The notes: a model not told the origin generated them from the letters alone. Positions 43,465-56,257 are shown, counted from the first letter of the stretch. The stretch: DNA of 64,000 nucleotides from Polytrichum commune (GCA_950295325.1 OX485806.1:19220001-19284000); one strand, 5' to 3'. Numbers and translations: made by a program.

Positions 43465-43622
43465 CTTTTTTTTGGAACACATGATGTGCTTGACCACCTG
43501 GCTAGTTTCCGTCAAGTAGAGAGATGATTTCACGGCTGGGAATTAAACCGCCAATCATTCCATTCGGTTTGGGTACCTTAAGTTTCCACTATCATTTGGT
43601 AGTCTAGGGTCATCTCGGACCA
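43465..43622 (-). mobile_element. tRNA-derived SINE, copy 1
   Basis: It is oriented on the minus strand with the 3' A-tail read as T8 at 43466-43473. Flanks CATGTGAAGAATTGC (43451-43465) and CATGTGAGGAGTTGT (43623-43637) form an imperfect target duplication. It is colinear with the intact copy at 56975-57162 (CAAGTAGAGAG, GATTTCAC, GGTCATCTCGGACC). The B box is mutated here. Confidence 0.75.
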
Positions 43623-43637
43623 CATGTGAGGAGTTGT

Positions 43638-44842
43638 TATCGCATTGTTGCGAGGGAAGATGTATAAATGGCATCTCATTGTCAAATTACAGTTTTTCTC
43701 TGTGGATGGGTACATGTTTGTTGGTATTTTATAGGAGCATAAATGAATTATGTAAGATTGGTGACATACCCTGCCAAAGTAGTGATCATGTTGAGGAACA
43801 TACATGAGACTAGTTTGCTACTTAAGCAATCTTGAATGGATTACAACTTTTGACCACGGGGCTGACACTTAGTGTGACTTATAAAAACCACACTCGGCGA
43901 AGGTATGATTGTTTGGGGGGGGGGGTGTTATCTTGCTCACAAGCAATTACAATACTGATTCAATTAGGTAATTTTCTAATTGTGCATATTTTGTAGCACC
44001 TTTCAATTACTTTGAAAGGCTAGGGTTAGTCACTTTCATGTACCATATGTTTATTATAAATTAACAAGTGGTTGATCGGAAGAGTGCTCTATCGTATGAT
44101 TATCCTCTACATGTGGCCAATTCTAGTTGGTTGTATGACCGAGGCCAAACTTTGACTCATTTCAAAAATTATCTCCAAAGGAAGAGCCAATAATTCATTG
44201 CAATGCGGTTTAGCCTCAAAGCAATCTCATAAAGCCATAATACAAAACATACATACACAAAATTGATATGCACTCAAAAGCAACAAGAAATGCAAATTGT
44301 AGAAGCATAAATTGATGACATCCCCAGATCGAGTGATGGAAATCCTACTGCATTTTTATTTATGTCAAAAGATTACCATCGCAATCATAAAAAATTAACA
44401 AAAATATGCACCAACACCAAACTGCTAGAATGTATACAATTTGTACATGCCAACAAAACAAGGCAAAAATGTGTGTTTATAAACACAAAATTAAAAGAAG
44501 TAGAGAAAAGGGTTTCTGAAGTTGAAATGTTGTAACTTATGATTAGTATAAGTTAATGTAACTCCTTGGGGGAAATCCCATTTACATTTTGAGGTGGCCC
44601 TAGCGTGCATTAAAAGCACAATCAGATATAGCAAAATGATGATGGTAATTGGAACTACACGAAGGAGGTAATCGATAGCATCACCAAACAAAAGAGAATC
44701 TACCAAGACTTCGAGCAAGATGAAATGCTCAAATCAAGAACACAATACAAGTTACGTATTTGAGGATCACAAAGATAACTCCATTTGAATGTCATGATGC
44801 ACACCAAACCCGAAATCTGAACCTTCCAGCATGTCGCAACCC
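43638..44842. other. Intergenic, no feature recognised
   Basis: AT-rich. A minus-strand frame at 44491-44718 contains a hydrophobic stretch but no recognisable motif and is not called. A run of 11 G lies at 43915-43925. Confidence 0.4.
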
Positions 44843-45800
44843 TTGCTAGCCCCATTAACAATATTGCCAATTTTCATTTCTAGCAAAGGTTACGAGCGCT
44901 AACCCTTCACATTCCGCCATGCTAATGGTTAGCTCCTCTTACCCCGGACCTTATAGTTCATAGGAGGGAACCAACCCTCCTACTTTGCTTTCGGGATTCA
45001 CCCCTTAATCGGTAACCAATTCTTAGATGTGGACTTCCATCCATGGAAGTCCAATCTTATGTTGATCATCACATTGCCGGAGCAACACTACAACAACCTG
45101 AACCATGCTAGGCAACTATGGCCTCACATTGGGCCAAAGCCCATGGAGGCCGTGCCGTTCAGCCTCAAGTGGGTGAGGCCACACCACCTCACCCATATAA
45201 GCCTCTAGGACTCTACGCGGGGCCCCTACACCACCGTCAAGAAACCTTTTGTCTCTCTACCAAGAGTTGGGGCCAAGTAGACATTTTCCTTTAGCCGCTG
45301 GGCCTAGAAGCCCCCAGCAGCTTCAGACCATCATAACTTTCTTGTATGATGTCTAATGCTAACAAGCAACCACTTCATCTTCATCTACGCTTCACGTAAA
45401 TGCCGATGGACTCCTCACTTGCCCCATTTGGGCAAGTATTGAGGAAGTTATGCCTGTTCAAACCTTGGCAGTCCCGGGAGCCACTCCCAGGCCACTGCTG
45501 TACCAAGACAGCGCCCCACTCAAATTGCCATAACTCCTAGCTCACACCTCCGATTGAGGTGTTCTTGAGCATTCTAGAATCACCACGCCATGAGCTACGC
45601 ATAGCTCATGGTGCGTAGCTCATGGCCTTACCCTCATGCCTCCTAGTCTCCGTGGGTGGGAGGCGTTCCCAACGCCCGGGGCCCTCGCCCACACTAGGAT
45701 CATTGGACCCTCTCACCAACGGCGCCACAAGTTTCGGGTGTCACTCCGGGGTCCCCCTTGTGCCCATGGTGTTTCGGGCACTCCTCATGGAGAGGTGCGC
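44843..45800 (+). mobile_element. ~0.95-kb dispersed element, copy 2
   Basis: It is colinear with 22763-23672: it begins TTGCTAG, shares TGGACTTCCATCCATG, CACCCATATAAGCCTCTAGG, TTGGGGCCAAGTAGACATTT and CAAACCTTGGCAGTCCCGGG, and ends CTCCTCATGGAGAGGTGCGC. Small indels separate the copies. No 181-bp duplication flanks this copy. Short plus-strand frames at 45622-45869 are repeat-derived. Confidence 0.65.
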
Positions 45801-45924
45801 GACACAACATGTAAAAAGAAGATTAATTACCGTGGTAGGGTGTTTCTGCAATTTTTATTTGTAAAATAAACATAGGCTTGCTAAAAAACTCAAACACTTT
45901 ACTACACTATTTATTTCATTTAGT

Positions 45925-46140
45925 GAGGGTGGGATAATAGTGCATGTGGGAAATTAGTGAAGGTGATACTAAATTTCTTCATGCTATGAAATTAGTGCCA
46001 CCATAAGATCTAGGAAGCATTGTTCATCCCGGCACTATTCACTGAAAGTACCAACACTATTTACTATAAATAATATACTCACAACAAAACTATTCACAAC
46101 ATTCATGCTATTCATACCAACATCAAATTCTCCTTTTTAT
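45925..46140 (+). repeat. Dispersed repeat, copy 3 (CACTATTCA-rich family)
   Basis: GTGGGAAATTAGTGAAGGTG, GATACTAAATTTCTTC, AGGAAGCATTGTTCATCCC and TTCACTGAAAGTACCAACA are shared with copies at 11745 and 42860. Confidence 0.65.
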
Positions 46141-46755
46141 CCAAGTTTCTTTCTCAAATTAGTCTAGTTCAAGTGATATGAGGTGAATCAACAACAAACC
46201 TATAGGGGGTCAAGTTTTGATGTTGGATGGATGAGATATACTCTTGTATGCAATAATTCCCCCTCCAAATATTTTGGACTTGTGTATGCAAGTAGATTAC
46301 CTGGTTTATTCACAAACAGGTAGGTTTCATGCAGGGACAGTCGAGTAAGCATAATGAACTGAAATGTTTTACAAACAGCACACAGCATCACAAGTGCAGG
46401 ATAAATTGTCGACCAAGTCCATTTCGCTTCATATAATAATGCTAAAAGTACAGTTTATGTTGGGAGGACAGCCTAGTGCTAATGCCCGATTGCATGGGGT
46501 AAGAGAATCTCTCAGATGGCACATAGTATACTACAGTCCCATAATTTAGCTAATACTTGTCCCAAGAAAACTTTGATGTGTCCATTTTTTTCCCTAAATA
46601 ACCCTTTGAGGATGTGTGTTGAAGTTTATGTTCATGATTCTTTAATGACCAAAAGAGCCCTGATTCAGCTCCCAGTAAAGTTGTCCCTACAAGTTTGTAT
46701 TCCTATTGAATGATTTCCCTTGTAAAGGGACAATATATACACACTACTACCAGAT

Positions 46756-48694
46756 TTAACAAGACTGACACTTCCTTCCTGACAACTCAGACAGGACTTT
46801 GAAGGCAGATCGTTTGGTAAAAAGGTCATCAACATGTTGAATCATAACACGTTTCCAGCCACCTCGTGGTCTCATTCTAAATTCAATATCTTCAGCTTCA
46901 AAATCTACAACCTGTACCAACCAGAACTAATGTCAATGAATAGGTCAATTTTGAGAGATGGTAGTGTTAGGTCAGAACGTTCTTTGCCATGAGACCTGCT
47001 GCAAAGTAGTCACTGTGCTCTATGAGCAATAAACCAATGTTGACATTCCTGAACCTCTTTCATTAGCACACCTTTAGCTCTTGAATCTCTTAACGGAGGC
47101 TGTTCATATCTCCAGAAGCGTCTTCATTTACGACCACCTGTCAATTGAATTGCATCATTGTAAGACTGTTAAGAATCAAACAATCTCTACGTTTTGGTCA
47201 TAACATCATATGATTCGTAAGAACACGAAAGTAGCAATAATTCTATCGAAAAAGTTTAGTACGGCATCATACATTATTACGGATGAATTTGGCCCGTTGA
47301 GCAAATTTGAGCGTACTCAAATTTTCAAGCGCACAGCTGCCATACACACAGAGCCATGACACATATCTTAATTAGCAAACAATTTGCAAGATGAAGCACG
47401 AGGCTTTGAATAGCACTTCGTTTTGATATTTGAGACAAGGTCAACAACGCATTGAACAACCACGAACGATCATGATAATTACCAGCTGGAAGGGCTGATA
47501 TTGGCAATCATGGTTGTCTTGGAGTTACCTCCTAACGAATCCTGCACCCAGGAGAGGGAACAAATGTGACGATTAAATCCTCACGCTTGGTGGACCACAA
47601 TTGACTGCTGCCTCGTTCATTAAATCTCGGATATTAGGCTAAAAGATAGGCAAAGCGAGTACAAAAATAGGCGGGCACTTGTGCCAAGCTTAATCATACT
47701 TGGAGCAAATATGTAAGCTTTGAGTCACGGTAGGGCACATGACGCTGCTTGCCATTTGCAACATCCACCAGGATCATGATAACAAGTCTGCAGGGTCGAC
47801 ACAAACTACTCATTAGAAATATGGAATACTGTTACCACTATCACAAACTGCTTCTTCCTGAGAAGGATTTTAATCTACAATCGTGAACTGTTCCAAAAGT
47901 TCCACATACCCAAGAGTTGAGAGCGACTTGTTGATATTGGCTGCCTCCTTCAACCGTTCACCTTCAGCACCCGAGTTCTTTTGTCTGCAAAGAACGTGTT
48001 GGTAGCCCATCATTGCTTGATTTAAAATTGTATCTATCAGAACAAATATTAAGGAAAACTGACCTCTGTTGAGTTTCAAGGAAGATGTGTACATGACTTT
48101 ACCGTTCCGAACCTGCAAGATCCACCAGATTCAATCGTCCATACCGGGTATTCGTCACTGAGTCAAATTCCCTCTGCACAGTCCAGAGGAGTGTCATGGA
48201 AAATCTGAAATGCCCAGATAGCATCAGCATGAACATTTACTCTGAGTTTCTGTGCCTGCAGATGGACGAGTTCAAAACCTAAAGTTTTAAACTTGACGTG
48301 ACCTTGTTGAGAACTTGTTTACCAATGAATCCACGAAGGGGATGCTAACCTTGCTTTCAACAATGCAGGTAAACACACAATGTGAGCGACTGCTCTCTCT
48401 GTTCATATTAGTAGCCGCCATTTTTCTGTTGGCAACTCCCTGCATACACATTAAAGCAACGGAGAATGAAAACGTAATTGTTGTTGGATCAGGGAATTCG
48501 ATCAAGGCCCTTAATAATGCTATTCTCCAGGTTAGAAAACTAGTCAGTGTAAATGACAAACTGATTCAGACTCAAAGATACTCAGGGAGTGAAACATTTC
48601 TCACCAGGAGAAGGTGGAGGACATATTGAACACTTACAACCTCGACCTCAGATAAATTCTCTACATACACGCCCTTTCTAATATCCTCCCGCAT
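46756..48694 (-). pseudogene. Kinesin motor-domain gene fragment (kinesin-12-like), probably a pseudogene
   Basis: Minus-strand exons with compatible phases are readable. 48694-48638 has REDIRKGVYVENLSEVEV. 48439-48350 has GVANRKMAATNMNRESSRSH (switch I, S-S-R-S-H). 48173-48103 has RYGRLNLVDLAGSE (switch II, D-L-A-G-S-E). 47984-47910 has GAEGERLKEAANINKSLSTL. 47787-47700 has [20 protein letters not shown]. 47541-47483 has DSLGGNSKTTMIANISPS. 47137-47072 has VVVNEDASGDMNSLR, stop, EIQELK. A possible last exon at 46911-46756 encodes 51 residues ending GRKCQSC. The exon for the ETLSTLKFAQRAK helix is badly diverged near 47384-47470. No P-loop (GQTGSGKT) exon is seen to the right. Sequence style resembles phragmoplast kinesin-12. 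The TAA at 47092-47090 and the missing ATPase P-loop argue against function. Confidence 0.78.
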
Positions 48695-50076
48695 CTGCAC
48701 GGCGGACACATCTCTATGCTATATTGCTATATCTCTATATTGCTATGATCTCACAACTCACGAATACAAATAAAAAAAAACTCTCGGAAACAGTATGTGT
48801 TTGCTGTAGTGGGCCATGTTAAAATTCATTGAATCAAAAGTATTTGCTTACCTCCAAATATAAAAATCATCAGCACCCTGACCGAGCGATGGTGTTCGAA
48901 TTCCATGGTTGATCTACAAGCATTAACAGCATTGGCATTTGGATTGAATGGCCTTCGACAGTTTCAAATTCAGAGTCAAACTGAGGGCAAAATCATGTGT
49001 TGAGGAGGGCCTGATTTGTGCACGAGCAAACCTGAAGATTGGTCCTCTCGAAATGCAAGTGACAAACATGTAATATTGAGTAACGATACTAACTCCAAAT
49101 TTAGCTACTACATCATTCAACATGGATTCGACTCATAATCCAATTGTATGGGCCTTGCAGGGATAAAATATAGAAATGCATGATTGAAATGGCAGCCCTG
49201 TGTTTGGTAGGCACACACAGGCATTGGTTCGCTGTTGTAGTTTGATGTGATTGAATCAACAAGGAATTAAAGCTGAGATACAAGTGGATTTAGAGGCTTG
49301 TGTTGGTGGTTGGTGGGGATGATATCGTTGTAGGTTTACATGACGAGCAAGACGTTTCACTAAATATCACAATTCTTGGGTGACACTTGTAAATGGCATG
49401 CGTTCGGTTCGATTGGAACTGCTTCTCAACTAAATTGCATGCACCAATTACGATAATTTCATGTATGTGCCCGCTTTTGTGGGCACTTCCAAGTCCACAA
49501 ACAATTTTGACTGTTGGAACGGCTCAGCAACTGTCTCATTCAGTCAGCCATTGCGAATCACGAAGTCAATTTTAAGTCTCAGAATCAAAGCAGTGATGCA
49601 GAAGTCATGAGAGCCCGAAGTGAAGATTCTCCTACTCTTTTAACGATCACATCGACTCTCGTGATTGTTGTTCACGATCCAGTATTGAACCTAGAAAGAT
49701 GTCTGTCGACTATCTTCTCGACTCTTGGATCGGGCTTAGGCATCGTCTCATCTGGTCAACCATTGCAAATCGTGCAGATTGTAAAGTCAAGCTTTAGTAT
49801 CAGAGTAGCAATGCAAAAATCATAATTATCCAAAATGGAAGATGCTCTCACTCTTTTAATGATCACATAGACTCTCCTAATGTTGGTCAAAAAATCCAGT
49901 GCTGAATCTAGAAAGGTGTCTAACTTTTGAGCACATGGTCCAATCTCGTCACGATACATCTTTTTGGTGTGTGTTACTAATTATAAGTGCCCCACACACA
50001 CACACATATATATATATCTCCAGATATAATGCGTTCGATTATTCAGAAGAGTGACCAAATAGGGCGCACATATACC
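48695..50076. other. Upstream of the kinesin fragment, no supported gene
   Basis: I searched by eye for the missing N-terminal motor exons and found none. A direct repeat near 49560-49960 shares GAAGTCAATTTTAAGTCTCAG with a later AAAGTCAAGCTTTAGTATCAG, and also CAATCAAAGCAGTGATGCA-type and CACTCTTTTAATGATCACAT-type stretches, about 240 bp apart. A (CA)n(TA)n run lies at 49991-50018. Confidence 0.45.
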
Positions 50077-50305
50077 CTATGATCGGGGAGAACCGGCAGT
50101 TAGTTACAAATGAACTGGTTGAGTTTGAGAAATAACCAGTTGAAGTTGCAGACTGCGGGAAAATTTCCGATCATTTTAGAGGAATCTATATAAGAATATA
50201 CCCCAATTTAATCAAGGAAAACCGGAGGATGTCAACATGTAACCGGTTGGATTTAGAATCACTGGGATCTCAACTAGTTATGCCCAAAATTCTCCCCGAT
50301 CATTG
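50077..50305 (-). mobile_element. hAT MITE, complete copy
   Basis: Both ends are present: CTATGATCGGGGAGAACCGG at the left and TTCTCCCCGATCATTG at the right. Flanking octamers CATATACC and GACATACC agree at six of eight positions. Orientation is opposite to the reference copy at 42276. Confidence 0.88.
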
Positions 50306-50792
50306 GACATACCTTAAGTATGCTCTACCTGACTTTGCAAGCCCTCTATGGTGTCTTAAAATAGATTAAGGTGTTGGAAGTTCAAGTTGACCTACTCCTT
50401 CAATCTAGAATAGAGATGTAACAGAATCACCTTATGAGGCATTCTCATGTTATCCTGAACAAGGGGGAAATCGTTGAGATTTGTAATCTGGACCAATCCC
50501 ACACACTTTAAGAGGAAACTGTTGAACCTTGCTCTAACGAGTGTCATAAAACTTAATAGAGTTCACCTGCACAGTTCTTGAATAAATAGAAGTCCACCCT
50601 CGAAAAGGAAGGAAGTACCCTTACCATGTAGTTTGGTCACACATGATCACAACAAAGAAGAATGAGCTCCCATTCATGTTGGTGCCAATGACACACTGAT
50701 TATTATTTTTAATATTTCAAAGTGATTCTCAAATTTATTTAAAGAAAGTCATCATATGAATCTTGTATCTTTACAAGTTGGTGATTGTGTGC

Positions 50793-51021
50793 CAGTGTCT
50801 GGGGAGACTTTTGAGCATAGTCGGTCGAGATCCCTGTGTTTCCAAGACCAACCGTTTACATGTTGACATCTTTCGGTTTTTCTATATTAGATTGAGGAAT
50901 ATTCTGTAAATTACTGTCCATGGATTGTGTATTTTCCCGAAGTCTTGAATTTGAACCGGTTATTTCTCAAACTCATCATCTGCTTCATCTGTAACTAGAA
51001 GTCGGTTCTCCCCGTTCATTG
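50793..51021 (+). mobile_element. hAT MITE, complete copy
   Basis: It starts CAGTGTCTGGGGAGACTT and ends GGTTCTCCCCGTTCATTG. Flanking octamers TTGTGTGC (50785-50792) and TTATGTGC (51022-51029) match at seven of eight positions. Confidence 0.9.
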
Positions 51022-51500
51022 TTATGTGCAAAGATGTACCAGGCAGACTCCTCCATTATGCTGTGGGAAATATTCCACCCTACACCGTCCATGATATTCC
51101 GTCTCACTTAATGTTTGGAATCACGCAATGCTTCTTACAACTTCTTACTCTAGAATTCCATTTTTACTAGCAAATGTTGAATAGCTTGTTCGGACATTAT
51201 TCAACATACATGACTTTACGTGGTAAACTATCAACAGTCTCAGTAACTAACTTAGCTCTGCGAACTCCAAACGGCAAGTAACACTAAATACCATGAACGA
51301 TTTTGCGCTCCTAGTAGCTCTGTCAGTCTGGTTTCTCACTTCTTTTGGCGATGAGGAGTACTGTGACACTCTGAGCACCCTCCAGCACTCTCTTCACCAA
51401 TGCAATGCAAATCTCTAAAGGATTTAAGATCGTCGACCACCTTCAGAAGCGTGCACATGCATGTATATCAGTAAACTGAAAGATCTCCGTAACACTGGGG

Positions 51501-51694
51501 CAAGGAAGGGGAGCAACCGACCGCTACTTACAGATGAACCGGTTGAGTTTGGGAAATAACCTGTTGAAGTTCAAGACTTCAGGAAAATTATCCATCATTT
51601 TGGGGGAATCTGAAATATCACAACACGTAACCGGCTGGACTCAGAAACATTAATATTTTGACCGATTATGCCCAAAAAATCTCCCCAGGCACTG
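51501..51694 (-). mobile_element. hAT MITE, complete copy, perfect 8-bp target duplication
   Basis: It contains CAAGGAAGGGGAGCAACCG at the left, AACCGGTTGAGTTTGGGAAA inside and CTCCCCAGGCACTG at the right. CACTGGGG flanks both sides (51493-51500 and 51695-51702). Confidence 0.9.
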
Positions 51695-51803
51695 CACTGG
51701 GGTGACATTAGATAGCGGGTAACCAAGGCCACGTCCCTGTTGCAACAGCCTTGAGGGCGGGCGGGCCAGCCGAAGCCATCGAACCCAACATCAGGCTCCT
51801 TCC

Positions 51804-52010
51804 CAGTGTCTGTGGAGACTTTTGGGCATAATCGGTTAATATCCTAGCGTTTCCAAGTCCAACCGGGTACATGTTGCGATCTTTCGGATCTTCTCTCTCA
51901 ATTCGAGGTACATTCCATAGATTCCTTAAAAAGAATTGATACTTTTTCCTGCGGTCTTGAGCTTCAACCGGTTATTTCTCAAACTCAACCGATTCGTCTG
52001 TAACTACATA
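51804..52010 (+). mobile_element. hAT MITE, right end missing
   Basis: It starts CAGTGTCTGTGGAGACTTTT and is colinear with the reference through AACCGGTTATTTCTCAAACT. It breaks off after CGTCTGTAACTA, without the CGGTTCTCCCC terminus. Confidence 0.8.
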
Positions 52011-52292
52011 CACGGGAGCCACCCATGACAAGCACGAACTAAGCAACTAATGCTTTGAAAGCGCCCATCTAGCAGAGCACCATGCAAGAGCCTGCCTAGC
52101 AGAGGTAAGAGCGCTAGGGTTGACACTGAATCATCAAAGCTTTAGATCGTCCGTGGTCAGCGGCGAGCTCAATTGCTCGCTCGTGCCTTCACCTGCCAGT
52201 GCCTTGTGGCGAGAGAGGAAGGAATGACCAAGCTCTCCACAATCCCATTCTCCCTAGTCCCATTCCGATCATCATCGTGAGTTTCAAACCTA

Positions 52293-52792
52293 CACTAAAT
52301 GTTGTATTTAGTGTACACCAATCCTACTTGTGTTGCTCAATACTAGTTGGACACTGCCTGTGTGAGTGTCATTGACACTCAACGCGAACCTAACATCATT
52401 TGTCATTCCTTGTCCAAAAAGAAAAAAGAAAAGGGAAAAAGGCGTTATAGATCTACAATGTTGCGATTACTATCACTCACTAAGTGGTGTTTCATCACAA
52501 TTTCAATCATCCATGACAACTTTTTGTTGCAGATTTGTTAGGATAAAGAATCTTATCAAACTTTGTTTCAGTAATTGGCATGGATTTCATGCATTATGCT
52601 ACCAGTTACAAACAACAACAAAGGGCTTAAAACCCACCCACCCACCGTCGAAGATCACAACCTTCACTCTCATTGATTCTACAAAAAGTAAGTTGGGATG
52701 GCAATACTTGTAAACTTATTCATGAGAAGTGTTTAAAAAAAGATACCACAATGACATAGCATACCATATGACATTAAATACAATATTTAGTG
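52293..52792. mobile_element. MITE with self-palindromic CACTAAAT ends, copy 1 (500 bp)
   Basis: The left end is a short palindrome (CACTAAATGTTGTATTTAGTG) and the right end another (CATTAAATACAATATTTAGTG). TA precedes the left end. Internal stretches shared with 56354-56731 include CATTTGTCATTCCTTGT and TTTCAATCATCCATGACAAC or a close variant. A plus-strand frame at 52366-52713 lies within it and is not a gene. Confidence 0.7.
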
Positions 52793-53394
52793 TCGTCTTC
52801 ATGATTTCATCCAGGAGCTCATTGATTTCATGTTCGAAATCCCGATCAATTTCTTTTTTTATCGAGCCCACTACTTTTGCTAAAATGTAGCATAAGGCCT
52901 TGGTTGCATTCCCGGCAAGGTCGAGGAGGCATTTCCGGCCTCATTCTGACTCCAAGGCCACTTATGCGAGACTGATTGAAGTTGAGCGGGTCACTGAAAT
53001 TCCCGGCGAGGTTTTCTGAAAACAACCCTTATTCAGTAACTTTTCTTATTAGGGCACCTATGTTCGAGTTGGTATGCGGTTTAATGTGGATCCAAGAACG
53101 GTGATACGAAAAAGCCATGTGCTTGAAAGAAACTGGACTGTGGGCTCCAAAACATGATAACCAATCTAGGGTCACTAGTCAACATAATTGGGAGGACCTT
53201 CATAACAAGCACAAGAATCTTCACTCTGATAATGAATAAGACATTCATAAAAATAAGCTCATAAAATTATGTAATGAAAAAAGTGGCTATGGCCTCGATC
53301 TGGATTTGCACACCATCTCGTACTAATCGCGTGTTTCACATCCTACGAGAAGTGAGCTAGTCAGAAGCAGTAACCATTTATCGATCGTTTTAAT

Positions 53395-53451
53395 GAACTT
53401 CAAACTCAACCGGTTCATCTCTACCTTGCAATTGCTTCTCCCCGTTCACTG
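53395..53451 (+). mobile_element. hAT MITE fragment (right end)
   Basis: CTTCAAACTCAACCGGTTCA is followed by the terminus CTTCTCCCCGTTCACTG. Confidence 0.7.
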
Positions 53452-53665
53452 GTCACGTCGCAATGGGAAGTGTGTTTGAAGATCACGTTTTCTAGTAGCA
53501 ATCAGAGCCTGAAGGATTAGCAGACTGATTTTACCCTTGATCCTGCTCCTACCAATGCCCTCAAACAATAATACTATGGGGCACAGCTATATACCCGCCA
53601 GAGTTATGCCGTTCATGCTCGACTGCTTTCCTTAGGGCAACCTCTTGCTTCTATTCTAACACAAT

Positions 53666-53893
53666 CTGGGCAGATTTCGGGGCAAAATCGGTCGGGATGC
53701 AAGTGTTTTCAAGCCCAACCCGGTTACATATCAAAATCCTTCAGTTTCCTCTAATAATTTCAGATATATTCTCTAGATTCCTCTGAGATGATGGGCGATT
53801 TTGCCTGTAGTCTTGAACGTGAACTTGAAATGGTGAATCCACAAACTCAACCGGCCCATGTACAAGTAGCGGCGGTCAGATCTTCCCGTTTGG
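53666..53893 (+). mobile_element. hAT MITE, diverged copy
   Basis: It is colinear with the reference: AATCGGTCGGGATGCAAGTG, CCCGGTTACATATC, GTCTTGAACGTGAACTTG, CAAACTCAACCGG and a decayed terminus CAGATCTTCCCGTTTG. Confidence 0.7.
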
Positions 53894-54555
53894 CGGCTCC
53901 TATCGTTTTTGAACGTCTGCTGGGAAAGAATACAAAGAAGGTCCATTAGTGTACGTAGTCCAATAAGCGACATGGTGGTGAAAGCGCCTTCATTCATGGA
54001 GTAGGCTTATTATTAATGGCAAATTGCAGTGACGAAGCATCGCTTGGTGTGATCGTCATCATCGTTGACGATAAGTATACCAAATCAGCTTTACACATAG
54101 TGGATTGCTAAACTTGTTTCTTGAGAAATTACTTTACTCAGGATGCACATGGCTCAGGTCCTTGTTTCAAATTTCTCAGGTCCTTGAGTCAATGGCTCAG
54201 GTCTTTGAGTCGACATCATTCACTATCAGCCCATGAGTCCTTGTCAATTCGTCGTACATTGGTGAAATAACAATGCAAATCTTCTAGATTTGAAGATTTC
54301 TAATGACGTAGGATAAGTGCCCGATGACGCATGTCAATTGCCTAGGATTGATATGTTTAGATTAATCGACTAGTATATGTGGTTAACAAAATAGTTACTT
54401 CTTTGATGTCTCGTACATGCCATTTGAGACGAGCTCATAACATGTTGTTCATCCACCTAGAGATCAACACTTTCGGCGACTCCTATGTGATTCTTTGTCC
54501 ATGCACAATGCATTCCCTCCATAATTTCAGTTTTTTCATGCCAATGAGCATGTTA

Positions 54556-54700
54556 CATTAAATATGGTATTTGGTGTCACGAATTCTAGTAGCCTTGCTC
54601 AATACTAATTGTAAACTGCAATGTAGAATGAATTTTATGCCGAAATTATAATTTGACCCTTAATGAACCGATATAGAATGGTTTTTCAACCAAACCTCCA
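54556..54700. mobile_element. MITE with self-palindromic CACTAAAT ends, truncated copy
   Basis: It starts after TA with CATTAAATATGGTATTTGGTG. Internal TTGCTCAATACTAATTGTAA matches copies at 52293 and 56354. The right part is lost before 54705. Confidence 0.6.
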
Positions 54701-54702
54701 CA

Positions 54703-54965
54703 CACTAGTAGAAAACTATGCCAAAAAGAACCGCAACCGAAATTGGCTGCAGTTTTTTTTTGACCAGCATGATCTGCAATCGCTAAATGACTGCAGATTT
54801 TTATTTTTTATTTAGTGACTAAAATTTTAGTAATTTGGAGGTGTGTAATATACCGTTGGAAAAGTCTTGAAACTTCCTTTCCAACGGTATGTTACAAGCC
54901 CCCAAACAATTTTAAATTGCAGTTGCAAAATGAAATAGAAAAATATGTAGTCTTCACAAGAATCT
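54703..54965. repeat. Repeat related to the interior of the hAT element at 37428
   Basis: It starts CACTAGTAGAAAACTATGCC and shares GTAGAAAACTATGCCAAAA, GTGTAATA-ACCGTTGGAAA and TTACAAGCCCCCAAA with 37485-37630. A CACTAGTAGAAA start resembles CACTA-type termini, but no matching right end was found. Confidence 0.5.
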
Positions 54966-56257
54966 TCGCCTTCATAACAAATAAGATATTCATATGAGCT
55001 CCAAAATTTATGGAGTCAAATGGCTATGTGCATGATTTGAATCTGCTAATCATCTCACGCTAATTGCATGTTTTCATGTTCAATGGGAAGTGGGTGCAAG
55101 GAGAAAAGTGTCCGAATAACACACATGTGCCCCCATGTTTACAAAACCATCCCACATTGCCCTTATCAATTTTCCATCAATTGCAAGAAGGCACTGCACA
55201 TTTGCAGCCATAGATTGAGAGTTACTTGCAAACTCTTCTAATTTTTTGTTTGTAAAATTGGGGAAACACAACTTGCAAGTCTGAGTCAAGACAAACTTAA
55301 CCCTTACCTTCATGGAGCATATTATAGTTTCATTAGATTATCTAAAAACTAAGCTTTTCAAACCTCAATTTTTATTGCACCTAAAAGTAGAGTTGTTGCT
55401 AATTGTTTTAACGTCACATCAATAAGGTAGCATCATTTAGTAAATTTCTTCGTTTGTTTATGATCGATTTAGATTCATTGAACTTTAATAATTTGTGATA
55501 AATAAATGCAATAAAATTACAGTCCAAACTTTCAAGATTATATCAAGAATAGATATACACTTTGAGGTAAGAATAACAAGTTATTATATGTAGTAATGCA
55601 TCAACCAAGGGTAGTTGGTTCATTCTTGACTTTAAACATATCTTGTGAACAAGCATCTTTTCATATTGGAATGGGATCATCGCCATTGACAAGAAAGTTT
55701 CATGGGGAACATAATGATACCTATTGTGACCTTCTAGTACCTTTGTTTTGGATGAATATGCCTTCAAGAGTTATTCATAAGCCCAAATATGGCCTCTTAG
55801 GAAGTTAAGTGTTGAAGTATTTGATGATGCTTCAAGGAATTTTCAGTGTCAAAGAAAACAACTTATTGACCATGGCTAGATGCTCAGCATGCTTTTCCAC
55901 ATGCAGTAAGGGGTCGTTTACATCATGGACTACGAAGTTGCCCCATGTCAAATGACCTTTGTCCATAGTCACACTTCCATGGTCGAATTCTATGAAAAAC
56001 GCAATTTTTAACTGTGGACCCCTCTCTAGATGTAAACCAAATGTGGTACAAGAGTGATCATGCACCCAAAACAAATGTGTTGATTTTTTAATATAAGCCC
56101 CAAAAAGCCAATTATAAAGTTTTTTTCTCATATTCTACCTTCTCGACTTCTCTCTCTCTTATCTCCTCTTAGCTATAATAATGTTTGATTGTAGATATAT
56201 AAAAATGGCATTTCTCTACTACCATGCTCCCCTGACTATTGTAACAAGAGAACCTTT

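Noticed and set aside
52366-52713. 115-codon plus-strand frame
   Set aside because: It lies inside a MITE and partly coincides with conserved MITE interior; no protein features.
55832-56131. 99-codon minus-strand frame with aromatic and His-rich segments
   Set aside because: No recognisable motif, no splice or promoter context, and located in MITE-rich DNA; left out of the gene list.
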